A stretch of 35,306 bases of DNA from Gammaproteobacteria bacterium. GTDB taxonomy: Bacteria; Pseudomonadota; Gammaproteobacteria; Methylococcales; Methylococcaceae. This document shows, in pieces, positions 20,291 to 27,947 of this stretch. Positions within the stretch are counted from its first letter, which is position 1. Each line of letters opens with the position of its first letter. The stretch lies in the NCBI GenBank assembly GCA_009922685.1, contig RFVA01000024.1, positions 1 through 35,306 of the forward strand. The letters run 5' to 3'. Below the pieces are notes generated by a model. It did not search any database. It was not told the DNA's origin and saw only the letters and a list, made by a program, of their open reading frames with translations. The position numbers and the translations under genes are program-made.

Positions 20291-20334
20291 CTTATCGGGC
20301 ATTTTGCCTGATAAGGCGCCTGAAGATCAGGCGC
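20291..20334 (+). repeat. Tandem hairpins (REP-like) after the lipoprotein gene
   Basis: Two stems sit back to back. Stem one pairs CTTATCGGGCA (20291-20301) with TGCCTGATAAG (20305-20315) around TTT, with one G-U pair. Stem two is a perfect GCGCCTGA-AGA-TCAGGCGC (20316-20334). There is no T-run after the second. The sequence recalls enterobacterial REP palindromes (GCCTGAT...GGCG). It may terminate or protect the upstream mRNA. No second copy was seen in this window. Confidence 0.5.
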
Positions 20335-20372
20335 AACCCCACCTCCGCCTCTTCAAGCAACGGACCCCGACC

Positions 20373-20765
20373 GTGAAAGCCTTAACCTGGCTGGCCTCGC
20401 TCAAAGCCTGGGCAAAGACACTCCGGCGGGACATCATCATGCTGACCTTGATGGTGCGGCACCCAAAGACCCCGCTCATTGCCCGAATCATCCTTTATGG
20501 GACCCTTTGTTATGCGCTGAGCCCCATTGATCTCATCCCAGATTTCATTCCAGTGATTGGCTTTCTGGATGAGCTACTTCTGCTTCCAGCATTGATCGCT
20601 TTCGCGATCTATCTGACCCCCAAAGAAATCACCACCACCTGCCGTAAGCAGGCAGCAGAGATTCCTTTCAATGATCCACGTCTTAAGTGGCTTGGGGCAT
20701 TGATGATCATCAGTTTGTGGCTACTGGCTCTGAAGATTCTGTGGCATTCACTTCATAGCACCTAA
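20373..20765 (+). CDS. YkvA/DUF1232 family membrane protein
   Basis: Small inner-membrane protein of the DUF1232 (YkvA) family. The core signature YALSPIDLIPDFIPVIGFLDELLLLP is clear in the first half, flanked by two hydrophobic segments, with a further C-terminal helix (ALMIISLWLLALKILW). I use the GTG at 20373 (130 aa), which places the N-terminus as in other members. The frame stays open to a TTG at 20304 (153 aa), but that codon lies inside a strong hairpin, so it is an unlikely start. The role of the family is unknown. Confidence 0.75.
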   Translation: MKALTWLASLKAWAKTLRRDIIMLTLMVRHPKTPLIARIILYGTLCYALSPIDLIPDFIPVIGFLDELLLLPALIAFAIYLTPKEITTTCRKQAAEIPFNDPRLKWLGALMIISLWLLALKILWHSLHST

Positions 20766-20859
20766 GACCATAGGCTTTAAGAGCGGCCCTCAAAATTGAA
20801 TTCGGACGATCATTCATTCAAGCTATCAGTCATTAGCCATTTCAACCGGAGCATTTTCG

Positions 20860-21249
20860 ATGGCGATCAAACGCAGAGGCGGACTCAACCACAACAAACT
20901 GGATCAGGTGGTAGCCAACGCCCGGAAGGACAAAGAGGATCGTGAAAAGGGGTATCGTGAACGAGCCCTAAAGCTCTACCCCTGGGTCTGCGGTCGCTGT
21001 ACGAGAGAATTTAACCTTCAGAACCTCCCAGAACTGACTGTTCACCACCGTAACCACAATCACGATGACAATCCGCTTGATGGGAGTAACTGGGAACTGC
21101 TGTGCCTTTATTGCCACGATGACGAACACTCGAGGTACAACAATGCGGACCTCTATGGAAAGGATCAGAGCACCCGCGCCTCAACCACCACACATAAAGC
21201 TTTTGCGGGCCTTGAATCCCTCCTCAAAACCCAAGATACCCTCGACTAA
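20860..21249 (+). CDS. yajD: YajD-type HNH nuclease family protein
   Basis: A 129-aa protein that closely follows E. coli YajD. The stretch from GYRERALKLYPWVCGRC (31-47) through ELTVHHRNHNHDDNP (58-72) to GSNWELLCLYCHDDEHSRY (75-93) holds two CxxC zinc pairs (C44/C47 and C82/C85) and the HNH residues H62/H63, N77 and H86. It has a longer basic N-terminus (about 30 residues) than E. coli YajD. It is single-standing, with its own ribosome site (CCGGAG about 9 nt before ATG). HNH proteins of this kind are predicted nucleases; the cellular substrate is unknown. Confidence 0.9.
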   Translation: MAIKRRGGLNHNKLDQVVANARKDKEDREKGYRERALKLYPWVCGRCTREFNLQNLPELTVHHRNHNHDDNPLDGSNWELLCLYCHDDEHSRYNNADLYGKDQSTRASTTTHKAFAGLESLLKTQDTLD

Positions 21250-21294
21250 AGAACCATCATCAGTTGGTCTATCCCAACATCCTCTCAGCGCGCC

Positions 21295-21303
21295 TGTTAG
21301 AAT
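21295..21303 (+). promoter_or_regulatory. Possible extended -10 promoter for the terC-uspA pair
   Basis: TG-T-TAGAAT forms an extended -10 element (TGnTAnAAT) about 100 bp upstream of the TerC-family gene, inside the 154-bp gap after the HNH gene. No convincing -35 is present. I looked for the manganese riboswitch common upstream of TerC-family genes and did not see its conserved core. Confidence 0.3.
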
Positions 21304-21403
21304 CCTTTGAAATGGCCTGGGTGACGATGGGTTGGGCAATATCCCGAGACCATGATCGCTCCCTAAGCGGCCAGAGGACCTATTCCAAACCGGAGATGCA
21401 TGG

Positions 21404-22153
21404 ATGTCCGAACTTCTCTATGACCCGAATTTCTGGCTGAGCCTTGGCCAGATCATGCTGGTCAACATCGTCCTATCAGGGGACAACGCCGTCGTGATCG
21501 CCCTTGCCGCCCGATCGCTCCCGGAGCGGGATCGTGACCGAGCCATTGTCTGGGGATCCGTGGCTGCAATTTTGATGCGCATCGGACTAACCATTGTTGC
21601 ACTCCAGATACTGCGCCTCCCCTATCTCAAAATAATTGGGAGCGTCGCCCTGTTCTTCATTGCCCTAAAGCTCCTCACACCCGGCGAGGGTCATAATAAG
21701 GATGTCAGCAACCAAAACGATCTAGGGGCAGCCATCCGCACCATTCTCCTCGCTGATCTGGTCATGAGCCTCGACAATGTTCTGGCGGTGGCTGCGGCCG
21801 CCAAAGGGAACCATCTCCTACTGATCTCTGGTCTTGGCATCAGCATCCCCTTGGTCATCTTTGGCAGCGCCGTGATTTTAAGGCTGATGGATCGTTACCC
21901 GACGATCATTACGCTAGGCGCTGCCATCCTTGGTTTTGTGGCCGGTGAAATGTTGGTCAGTGAACCCGCGCTGGCCGGCGTGTCCTGGCTCAACGAAGGC
22001 GCCCCCGCCCACACCGTCATCCCTATCACCAGTGCCGTGCTGGTCGTTGTGATAGGTAAATGGCTCAAACAACGCACCGTGCATCCCGAGATCCAATTGG
22101 TTGACCTCGCCCACGAACAACCAAAACCTCCCAGCGATGCCTCTGGAGAATGA
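21404..22153 (+). CDS. TerC-family integral membrane protein (YjbE-type)
   Basis: Membrane protein of the TerC/Alx/YjbE family, 249 aa with about seven helices. Both family acidic motifs are present: SGDNAVVIALA (25-35, D27) and MSLDNVLAVAAAA (121-133, D124). They probably form a metal path. Several relatives export Mn2+ or metallate exported enzymes, so manganese handling is the likeliest role. A hydrophilic C-terminal tail (about 222-249) is added. The stop overlaps the uspA start by 4 nt, so the pair is co-expressed. Confidence 0.88.
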   Translation: MSELLYDPNFWLSLGQIMLVNIVLSGDNAVVIALAARSLPERDRDRAIVWGSVAAILMRIGLTIVALQILRLPYLKIIGSVALFFIALKLLTPGEGHNKDVSNQNDLGAAIRTILLADLVMSLDNVLAVAAAAKGNHLLLISGLGISIPLVIFGSAVILRLMDRYPTIITLGAAILGFVAGEMLVSEPALAGVSWLNEGAPAHTVIPITSAVLVVVIGKWLKQRTVHPEIQLVDLAHEQPKPPSDASGE

Positions 22154-22587
22154 CCCCCATGCTGAAATTACTTCTTCCCATCGACGATACGGACTCGACG
22201 CCCACCATGATCGACTCGTTTTTAGCGTGGCTCGATCGCTTAGGGAGTCCTGCTGAAATTCACCTCCTTAACGTGCAACCTCTGATCCACGGAGATGTAG
22301 GACGTTTTATCAGCGAAAACGAGATCCGCGACTTTCACCTTGAGCAGGGCCTTAAGGTTCTGGAGCCTTATAAAGAAAAATTGCTGCAAAAAGGCGTTAC
22401 TCATCAGTTTCATGTGAGTGTCGGTGATCCCGCTGAGGTCATCGTCCAATTTGCGAGAGAGCAGCAATGTGACCAGATTGTTATGGGAACTCGCCGCGCC
22501 CTTGGCCCTCTGATGGCCCTGCTTTCAGGGTCCGTGACGACCAAGGTGATTGAATCCAGCGATGTACCGGTCATGCTGATCAAATAA
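22150..22587 (+). CDS. Universal stress protein, UspA family
   Basis: Single-domain cytoplasmic Usp protein of 145 aa. The N-terminal strand LLLPIDDTD (7-15) has the acidic pair that contacts adenine in ATP-binding Usps. Near the C-terminus GTRRALGPLMALLSGSVTTKV (113-133) is close to the nucleotide-binding G-2x-G-9x-G(S/T) motif, and the protein ends in DVPVMLIK. A second in-frame ATG at 22159 would give a more usual N-terminus. Its coupling to the TerC-family gene suggests a shared stress signal. Confidence 0.9.
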   Translation: MTPMLKLLLPIDDTDSTPTMIDSFLAWLDRLGSPAEIHLLNVQPLIHGDVGRFISENEIRDFHLEQGLKVLEPYKEKLLQKGVTHQFHVSVGDPAEVIVQFAREQQCDQIVMGTRRALGPLMALLSGSVTTKVIESSDVPVMLIK

Positions 22588-22612
22588 ACCCAACCCTCTC
22601 CAAAATCCCTCC

Positions 22613-22640
22613 AAAAAAGCCTTCTAAGCCTGAAAGAAGG
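22613..22640 (-). terminator. Intrinsic terminator after the cti locus
   Basis: Read on the minus strand, CCTTCT and AGAAGG pair across a 9-nt loop (22620-22640), and the stem is followed by CTTTTTTGG (T run at 22613-22618). It lies 10 bp past the stop codon of the cti C-terminal half, in the convergent gap with uspA. The plus strand has no T-run, so it serves the minus-strand unit. Confidence 0.75.
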
Positions 22641-22649
22641 GGACCGTCC

Positions 22650-23837
22650 CTAGAGATTCTCGTACCGACTGAGATCGAGGAGCCCCGATGAAACAGGGGC
22701 CTCCTCAAGATAACTCCGATTGAAGAAATCAGAAAAATTCCAAAAGTCAGGTCTTGTTCTCCGAACCCCATAGCTTTCAACGATCCGGCTGAAGTCCTCA
22801 GGGCTCTTCAAGGTCAGGATGCGCGAAACGAAGTCTTTTAAGCGATCCTTTGGGACGTCGAAGAAGAAATTGGGATAGCTCCCAACAATGCCAGGAACGA
22901 CAGTCAACGTGTCTTCTTCCGGCAATCGGCGAAGACTCTCCAAGAGCATCAGAGAAACATTTTCTAGTGCCTTATTGTTGACGAGGGAGTAAACCCGACC
23001 CTCCGAGGAGCTCTGAGCCTGATCATGGATCCGGATCAGGGAAAGCTCCGGAAGATACTGGATCCCACCGCCGACCAATGAGGTTAAGGGCTTCAAGGTC
23101 CGCTCCATCTCCACCTGATCGGGGCGAGCCTCTATCCGATCACAAGACGCCTTTGGTGGGCAGCGGTGAAGAGTGACCGAAGGGCCAATCGCCGTCCCAA
23201 GCTTTTGCTCCACCTGGCCGAAGAGCTCTTGGGCATAGTGCGTCGAGGTGAAATGGACGCCGGTGTCTTTCCCATAACCATAATAGGGATTCACCACAGC
23301 GGACTTGATCTCAGAGAGCAAACCCCGATTCCATTGCCGATAGATCTTCGGCCGCTGAGAAGCTGGAAAAAGGCTTAAGAAGTTGTTCTCAGCTTCTAAC
23401 CTCAGATGATCCATAAAAAGGCGAGTCGCCGCCTGATGGGTCACTGGCCCAAAAACGTTAAAGCCCGCAACCAGAAGGTAATGAATCCGCTCAAACAGGG
23501 GGTAATCAACCAACCAAACCGTCTGTGGGCGATCACCGACAAAGCCATAGGATAGGGAGGCACTATCAAAATGGCGGAATGCGGTCAGCGCGGCATTAGG
23601 ATTTCTCCCCTCTCCCGTCCAAAGGGCATCCACGGTATTACGGGTATTGTCCGGTAGCGCCTTGAGATAATCGTCCTTGGCCTTGAGGTACGCCTTCTGT
23701 GCCTCGGTATAGGTGATCACCATATCTTCAACACCAACATCGCCCTCTTTTTCACTCGGAAGACGCAGAAGATTAGCCCCTGACTTCAGGAATTGGGCGT
23801 CACGACTGATCAGGTCCTTTTTTGGATCGTAAAACAT
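22650..23837 (-). CDS. cti: Fatty acid cis/trans isomerase, C-terminal part (split gene)
   Basis: The second half of a Cti-type isomerase, which turns cis-unsaturated membrane fatty acids into trans forms under solvent or heat stress. Family-like blocks run through it: FRHFDSASLSYGFVGDRPQT, WLVDYPLFERIHYLLVAGF, FGPVTHQAATRLFMD, VVPGIVGSYPNFFFDVP and the C-terminal LLDLSRYENL. It begins MFYDPKKDL, which lines up with an internal site of Pseudomonas Cti (W-x-L-F-Q-D-P), so this is not a complete protein. It is in the same frame as the N-terminal half and separated only by TAG-GTC-ATG. The 395 codons are intact, so the break is recent or both parts are translated. An AGG 4 nt before the ATG could allow re-initiation. 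Confidence 0.8.
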   Translation of the reverse strand: MFYDPKKDLISRDAQFLKSGANLLRLPSEKEGDVGVEDMVITYTEAQKAYLKAKDDYLKALPDNTRNTVDALWTGEGRNPNAALTAFRHFDSASLSYGFVGDRPQTVWLVDYPLFERIHYLLVAGFNVFGPVTHQAATRLFMDHLRLEAENNFLSLFPASQRPKIYRQWNRGLLSEIKSAVVNPYYGYGKDTGVHFTSTHYAQELFGQVEQKLGTAIGPSVTLHRCPPKASCDRIEARPDQVEMERTLKPLTSLVGGGIQYLPELSLIRIHDQAQSSSEGRVYSLVNNKALENVSLMLLESLRRLPEEDTLTVVPGIVGSYPNFFFDVPKDRLKDFVSRILTLKSPEDFSRIVESYGVRRTRPDFWNFSDFFNRSYLEEAPVSSGLLDLSRYENL

Positions 23838-23840
23838 GAC

Positions 23841-25031
23841 CTAACGCGCCTGCGGTGGCAAATCCTGAAACACCACAAAGGGATTGGCGGCAACCCCAGG
23901 GTCATAACCAGGGACCGCCTTCACCTCATAAGCTTCATTCAGGAAAAGCGTGCGCCAGCGGCGAAGACGGTCATCACCTATCTCATAAATATCGTGGTTC
24001 TTGTCAACGATGGCCTGACGAAGCGGCTTTAGGCGGTAATAGAAGCGGGACCCTGGATCATCATACGGGCGAATACTGGGAATCTCATCGATCGGGACGC
24101 CGCTGGGGGTGGTCGAGCGCACCAGCCGATAGAACTCCCGATGGGTATTCCCCTTGAAATAGAGGTGCCCCATAAAAAGATGCTCATAGATATAACGTCC
24201 GACCAAGCGCTCCTTGGCTGAATCTCCATTGAGAAAGGTCTCGACACGGAGGATAGACTTTAAGGTCACCCTGGATGGCTCGGTGGGTGAAGGATAGCGA
24301 GCCCCCTCTTTGAGCCATCCGATGAGAACACTGTGCTCTTGAGGGGATAATCCCGGTAAACCATAGGGCATCCCCCAAGCAGGATGCTTTTTAGCGAAGG
24401 TGTCAAAACTGCTGTCGGTGGGGCATTCCTGCGAGCGATTCACGCCAAGGTCAAAATCCTTCGACAACAAGCCACTTGAAGGGAGCGGATTTGCCTTTTT
24501 GAGCAAGAGCATTCGTGCCAAAACGGCGTGATTGATTTCGTCAGCCTCTGAATCACCCCCTTCGTTAAGGACCGGGTAGAAACCCCGTTTCCGCCAGCTC
24601 TCGGTGCTTTTGGCGTCTACGCCCATCCGGGTTGGCGCCATCGACTGCATCCTAGCACCATCGTAGACCAACGCCTTACTGGCCCCACGATCGAGGGCTT
24701 CCGGTGATTCCAGCTTCAGTTGGCAGGGGGCATCGTAACAGCCATGACAGACCACACAGCGTTGATCAAGAATGGGTTTCACATCCTTTGGATAGGAGAC
24801 CTTTCCCGCCGCCAGCCGATCAAGGTATTCCGCTTCGCTCAGTTGGCGGTTTTTGATCTCCCCAGGAGATGGGGTGCCATCAGCGTCTTCCCTATTCATC
24901 CAGGAACAGCCCACCAGGAAGACCATTACCCAACAGGAACCTAAAAGCCAAGGCAGAGCCTTTGCCCCATCGATGCCCATAGATCTTAAAAAACCATTGA
25001 AGCCCCGAGATGTCAAACCTTGACCCTTCAT
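23841..25031 (-). CDS. cti: Fatty acid cis/trans isomerase, N-terminal haem part (split gene)
   Basis: The first half of Cti, 396 aa. A hydrophobic export segment ends in a possible lipobox (FLVGC). A c-type haem motif CVVCHGCYDAPCQL (95-108, numbering from the upstream TTG) is the haem site that Cti enzymes need in the periplasm. Further Cti-like blocks are DGARMQSMAPTRMG, GMPYGLPGLSPQE, VGRYIYEHLFMGHLYF and VRSTTPSGVPIDEI. ATG at 25031 has AAGAGG 9 nt upstream and is preferred to TTG at 25040. The protein stops at FQDLPPQAR; in Pseudomonas Cti about 34 more residues (with FVRTFIRGPVCRGQ) come before the point where the second half resumes. Confidence 0.8.
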   Translation of the reverse strand: MKGQGLTSRGFNGFLRSMGIDGAKALPWLLGSCWVMVFLVGCSWMNREDADGTPSPGEIKNRQLSEAEYLDRLAAGKVSYPKDVKPILDQRCVVCHGCYDAPCQLKLESPEALDRGASKALVYDGARMQSMAPTRMGVDAKSTESWRKRGFYPVLNEGGDSEADEINHAVLARMLLLKKANPLPSSGLLSKDFDLGVNRSQECPTDSSFDTFAKKHPAWGMPYGLPGLSPQEHSVLIGWLKEGARYPSPTEPSRVTLKSILRVETFLNGDSAKERLVGRYIYEHLFMGHLYFKGNTHREFYRLVRSTTPSGVPIDEIPSIRPYDDPGSRFYYRLKPLRQAIVDKNHDIYEIGDDRLRRWRTLFLNEAYEVKAVPGYDPGVAANPFVVFQDLPPQAR

Positions 25032-25156
25032 GATGCGCAACCTCTTAGAATTCTGGAAACGTTCCTTGTGATGGGATCACCGCCTCCCGAACGAAAAGGC
25101 CCATCAATCCATCAACATAACGCAAACTCGATAAAGCTTAGCGGTTACAATGGCAC

Positions 25157-25747
25157 ATGACCACGGTGTCGCTTCAGTTTCATCCATCGCGCCCACCCAC
25201 CGCGAAATTCAGCCTCAGCGGCAATGTGGCCTATGGCCCTCATCAGGACCTCACGCTTCAGTTCGAGCTTCTGGGTGATGTCGAGCGCCTTCTGACAGCC
25301 ACCCCGACGACGAGGCCAAGTCGACGTGATGGTCTTTGGCAAGCCACCTGCTTTGAAGCCTTTATCCGTTTCGAACCCGATGCAGGCTACCGTGAGTATA
25401 ACTTTTCACCCTCGGGTGATTGGGCCATTTACGATTTCAGTGATTACCGAAGCGGCATGACCCCAACGGATGTTGCCATAGCACCCAAAGTCTCCATGGA
25501 GCGGTCATCTCAGCGGCTTTTTATAGAGGCGCATCTGGATCGCTCACTCCTGCTCCTGCCAAAGCCCTCCCATAACGGGGGATCTCCTTTGCGACTGGGC
25601 CTTTCGGTCATTCTCCTTGAAACGGACGGGGCGATGAGCTTTTGGGCTCTGCATCACCCGACCCCGACGCCCGATTTTCATGATTCAAAAGGCTTTTGCC
25701 TTTCGTTACCCCGGGCGCCTCAAACGTTCATCACCCAAGATCTCTAG
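25157..25747 (+). CDS. DOMON-like domain protein
   Basis: A 196-aa beta-rich protein without a signal peptide. Features match DOMON-like proteins (CBM9-like fold): DGLWQATCFEAFIRFEPDAGYREYNFSPSGDWAIYDF in the centre (about 58-94), with the conserved ECF/EYNFSPSG-like pattern, and a C-terminal SFWALHHPTPTPDFHD. Such domains bind haem or sugars in other settings; the ligand here is not known. It stands 8 bp before the NamZ-like gene on the same strand, so the two are probably co-transcribed. Confidence 0.75.
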   Translation: MTTVSLQFHPSRPPTAKFSLSGNVAYGPHQDLTLQFELLGDVERLLTATPTTRPSRRDGLWQATCFEAFIRFEPDAGYREYNFSPSGDWAIYDFSDYRSGMTPTDVAIAPKVSMERSSQRLFIEAHLDRSLLLLPKPSHNGGSPLRLGLSVILLETDGAMSFWALHHPTPTPDFHDSKGFCLSLPRAPQTFITQDL

Positions 25748-25755
25748 ACACCATC

Positions 25756-26961
25756 ATGAAGTTTGGTATAGACCGCCTCCTCGAAGAACCTCACCTCCAG
25801 AAACCCTTGAAAGGCCAGCGCGTTGGGCTCTTGGCGCACCCAGCATCCATGACCCAAGACTTCCGTCATACCCTCGATGCCCTTGCTGCCCTTGAAGGGC
25901 TTGCGTTGACGGTCGCGTTTGGCCCTCAACATGGTTTACGGGGCGACAAACAGGACAATATGGTGGAATCTGAGGACTATGTGGACCCAAAGCTTGGGAT
26001 TCCGGTATTCAGTCTGTATGGGGATGTCCGAAGACCTACTCCCGAGATGATGAGCCACTTTGATGTCTTGCTCATCGACCTTCAGGATCTGGGATGTAGG
26101 ATTTATACCTTCATCACCACCTTAAGGTACATGCTGGAAGAGTCCGCGCGGCATGGTAAATCCGTCTGGGTTCTTGATCGCCCGAATCCTGCAGGTCGCC
26201 CGATTGAGGGATTAATGCTAAGAGAGGGCTTTGAAAGCTTTGTCGGTGCAGGTCCCCTGCCGATGCGCCATGGGCTGACCCTCGGCGAGCTTGGACACTG
26301 GTTCATCGATGAGCTCCGCCTTGATCTTGATTATGAAGTGATCCCGATGATGGGCTGGGCCCCGGATCAGCCACCCGGCTATGGCTGGCCCCTTGAGGCG
26401 AGAAGCTGGATCAATCCAAGCCCCAACGCACCCAACCTCTCAATGGCAAGGGCTTATGCGGGCACCGTCATGCTGGAAGGGACGACCCTCTCGGAGGGGC
26501 GTGGCACGACTCGCCCGCTCGAACTTTTTGGCGCACCCAATCTCGACGCTGAACGCTTGCTTAAGGACATGCAGACACTCGCCCCCCGATGGCTTGAGGG
26601 CTGTCGCTTACGGGCCTGCTGGTTTGAACCCACCTTCCACAAACATGCAGGCCAACTCTGTTCTGGTCTTCAAATTCATGTTGACGGACCTTTTTATGCG
26701 CATGAAGACTTCAAACCCTGGCGCCTGCAAACTCTCGCCTTTAAGGCGATCAGAAGGCTCTGGCCCGAATATGCGCTCTGGCGCGATTTTGGTTACGAAT
26801 ATGAATTCGATCGCTTGGCCATCGATCTCATCAATGGCAGCGACCTCATGAGACTCTGGGTCGATGACTCAGGCTCTGAGGTCAGTGATCTCGAATCCCT
26901 TCTGACTCAGGACGAGGCGCTCTGGGGCGACCAGAGAGCCCCATACCTCCTCTATCCTTAA
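25756..26961 (+). CDS. NamZ-type exo-beta-N-acetylmuramidase family protein (DUF1343)
   Basis: A 401-aa DUF1343 protein. Family blocks are AFGPQHGLRGDKQDNM (about 54-69), IPVFSLYGDVRRPTPEM, DVLLIDLQDLGCRIYTFITT, WVLDRPNPAGRPIEGLML and YAGTVMLEGTTLSEGRGTTRP. NamZ (B. subtilis YbbC) removes terminal MurNAc from peptidoglycan fragments, so muropeptide recycling is the likely role. ATG at 25756 gives MKFGIDRLL and no signal peptide, whereas many relatives are exported; a cytoplasmic enzyme is implied. The stop overlaps that of the convergent zinc-ribbon gene by 4 nt. Confidence 0.88.
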   Translation: MKFGIDRLLEEPHLQKPLKGQRVGLLAHPASMTQDFRHTLDALAALEGLALTVAFGPQHGLRGDKQDNMVESEDYVDPKLGIPVFSLYGDVRRPTPEMMSHFDVLLIDLQDLGCRIYTFITTLRYMLEESARHGKSVWVLDRPNPAGRPIEGLMLREGFESFVGAGPLPMRHGLTLGELGHWFIDELRLDLDYEVIPMMGWAPDQPPGYGWPLEARSWINPSPNAPNLSMARAYAGTVMLEGTTLSEGRGTTRPLELFGAPNLDAERLLKDMQTLAPRWLEGCRLRACWFEPTFHKHAGQLCSGLQIHVDGPFYAHEDFKPWRLQTLAFKAIRRLWPEYALWRDFGYEYEFDRLAIDLINGSDLMRLWVDDSGSEVSDLESLLTQDEALWGDQRAPYLLYP

Positions 26962-27215
26962 GCGGAAGGTTCCAGAAAGTTGGCCATCATGTAAAAGGCC
27001 ACACCGGGCAGTAACCCCGGCGGGCCCCACCAGGTTCCAAGGACTGTGCCGATTACCGCAATGGCAATAATCACAACCCCTAAAAATCGAAACTTCCCGC
27101 TCAAAGTACGGATGGGTGCCTTATTGGCCCCATCAAGGGCATGCCCACACTGAGCGCAGGATTTCTGACTGGAATCATTCTGATAGGAACACGTTGGGCA
27201 GTGGGTCAACGCCAT
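26958..27215 (-). CDS. Small zinc-ribbon membrane protein
   Basis: An 85-aa protein with an N-terminal zinc ribbon (CPTC at 6-9 and CAQC at 20-23), a short linker and two hydrophobic segments (about 44-62 and 65-81). The layout is a cytoplasmic zinc ribbon on a membrane hairpin. A strong ribosome site (GAGGAGGAG) lies just before ATG. No function is known for such proteins. It is convergent with the NamZ gene and follows the SYLF gene on the minus strand. Confidence 0.75.
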   Translation of the reverse strand: MALTHCPTCSYQNDSSQKSCAQCGHALDGANKAPIRTLSGKFRFLGVVIIAIAVIGTVLGTWWGPPGLLPGVAFYMMANFLEPSA

Positions 27216-27280
27216 GCTCTCCTCCTCATTCGATATTATTGTTATTCATCCACTTAAACCCGTCTTAAGGTCTCTGGATC

Positions 27281-27844
27281 TTAATTCAGGTCATCATTTC
27301 GCCAATACTTTGCTCCCGTCACGCTCAGACCAATCAATGCGCCTTGTTGAGTCAGCTGATAGACATTGATCCCTGGAGCCACATTGACGCCGGCTGCTGC
27401 AGCGCCACCTTCGCTCTGACCCTTGGCTGCTGCCGACGCCCGACCACCAAATTCCCAGCCTGAACCAATAAAGTCCTCCATGGCTGAGACGGTATCAAAG
27501 ACAAAGACCAAACGGAAGTTGGTGTATCCGAACCCAAGTCCCGGCTGGAGCTCAAACATCTTCATGAAGGTTCGCTTTCCAGAGCGGTTATCAACAGCAA
27601 CACCGTTGCCATGATCAAGCCCACCCCAAAGAATTTGGCCACCAGAGACATCAAACACAGCATAGCCCGCCGCTTGTTGAACCCGACTCTTGGCGGTTGG
27701 ATTCTCGAGGTAGAGTTTTGAAAGGCTATCCGCCTCCATGGATCGGAGCTGTTGCCGCTGATTCGCGACTGAACCTTCCAACTGAACGCCACACCCTGAG
27801 AGGGTCAGGATCAGCCACAGTAATGTGATGATAGGTCGTCTCAT
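27281..27844 (-). CDS. SYLF (YSC84) domain lipoprotein
   Basis: A 187-aa lipoprotein with a signal ending in LTLSGC (Cys18), followed by a SYLF/Ysc84 domain: YAVFDVSGGQILWGGLDHGNG, FMKMFELQPGLGFGYTNFR, LVFVFDTVSAMEDFIGSGWEFGG and, at the end, VYQLTQQGALIGLSVTGAKYW. Eukaryotic SYLF domains bind phosphoinositides. Bacterial members are envelope proteins without a firm function. The region about 128-145 is rich in Ala and Gly (ASAAAKGQSEGGAAAAG). It is probably anchored in the outer membrane. Family is confident; role is not. Confidence 0.85.
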   Translation of the reverse strand: MRRPIITLLWLILTLSGCGVQLEGSVANQRQQLRSMEADSLSKLYLENPTAKSRVQQAAGYAVFDVSGGQILWGGLDHGNGVAVDNRSGKRTFMKMFELQPGLGFGYTNFRLVFVFDTVSAMEDFIGSGWEFGGRASAAAKGQSEGGAAAAGVNVAPGINVYQLTQQGALIGLSVTGAKYWRNDDLN

Positions 27845-27900
27845 TTTCTTCCTGATGCCTCCATGATGGCGATGGGTTATTCAACGTTTTGGGCTTCCTC

Positions 27901-27926
27901 AAACCTTCTCAAAAATAGTGAGAAGG
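27901..27926 (-). terminator. Possible terminator after the Cys-rich lipoprotein gene
   Basis: A perfect 8-bp stem (CCTTCTCA, 27904-27911, with TGAGAAGG, 27919-27926) and a 7-nt loop lie 22 bp past the stop codon of the minus-strand lipoprotein gene. Only TTT follows, so termination would be weak. The stem could also protect mRNA ends. Confidence 0.45.
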
Positions 27927-27947
27927 CGTGAGGTAGAGACCCATCCC

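Noticed and set aside
21250-21403. Manganese (yybP-ykoY) riboswitch upstream of the TerC-family gene
   Set aside because: The genomic setting is right, but I could not find the conserved loops of that riboswitch in the 154-bp gap; a covariance model search would settle it.
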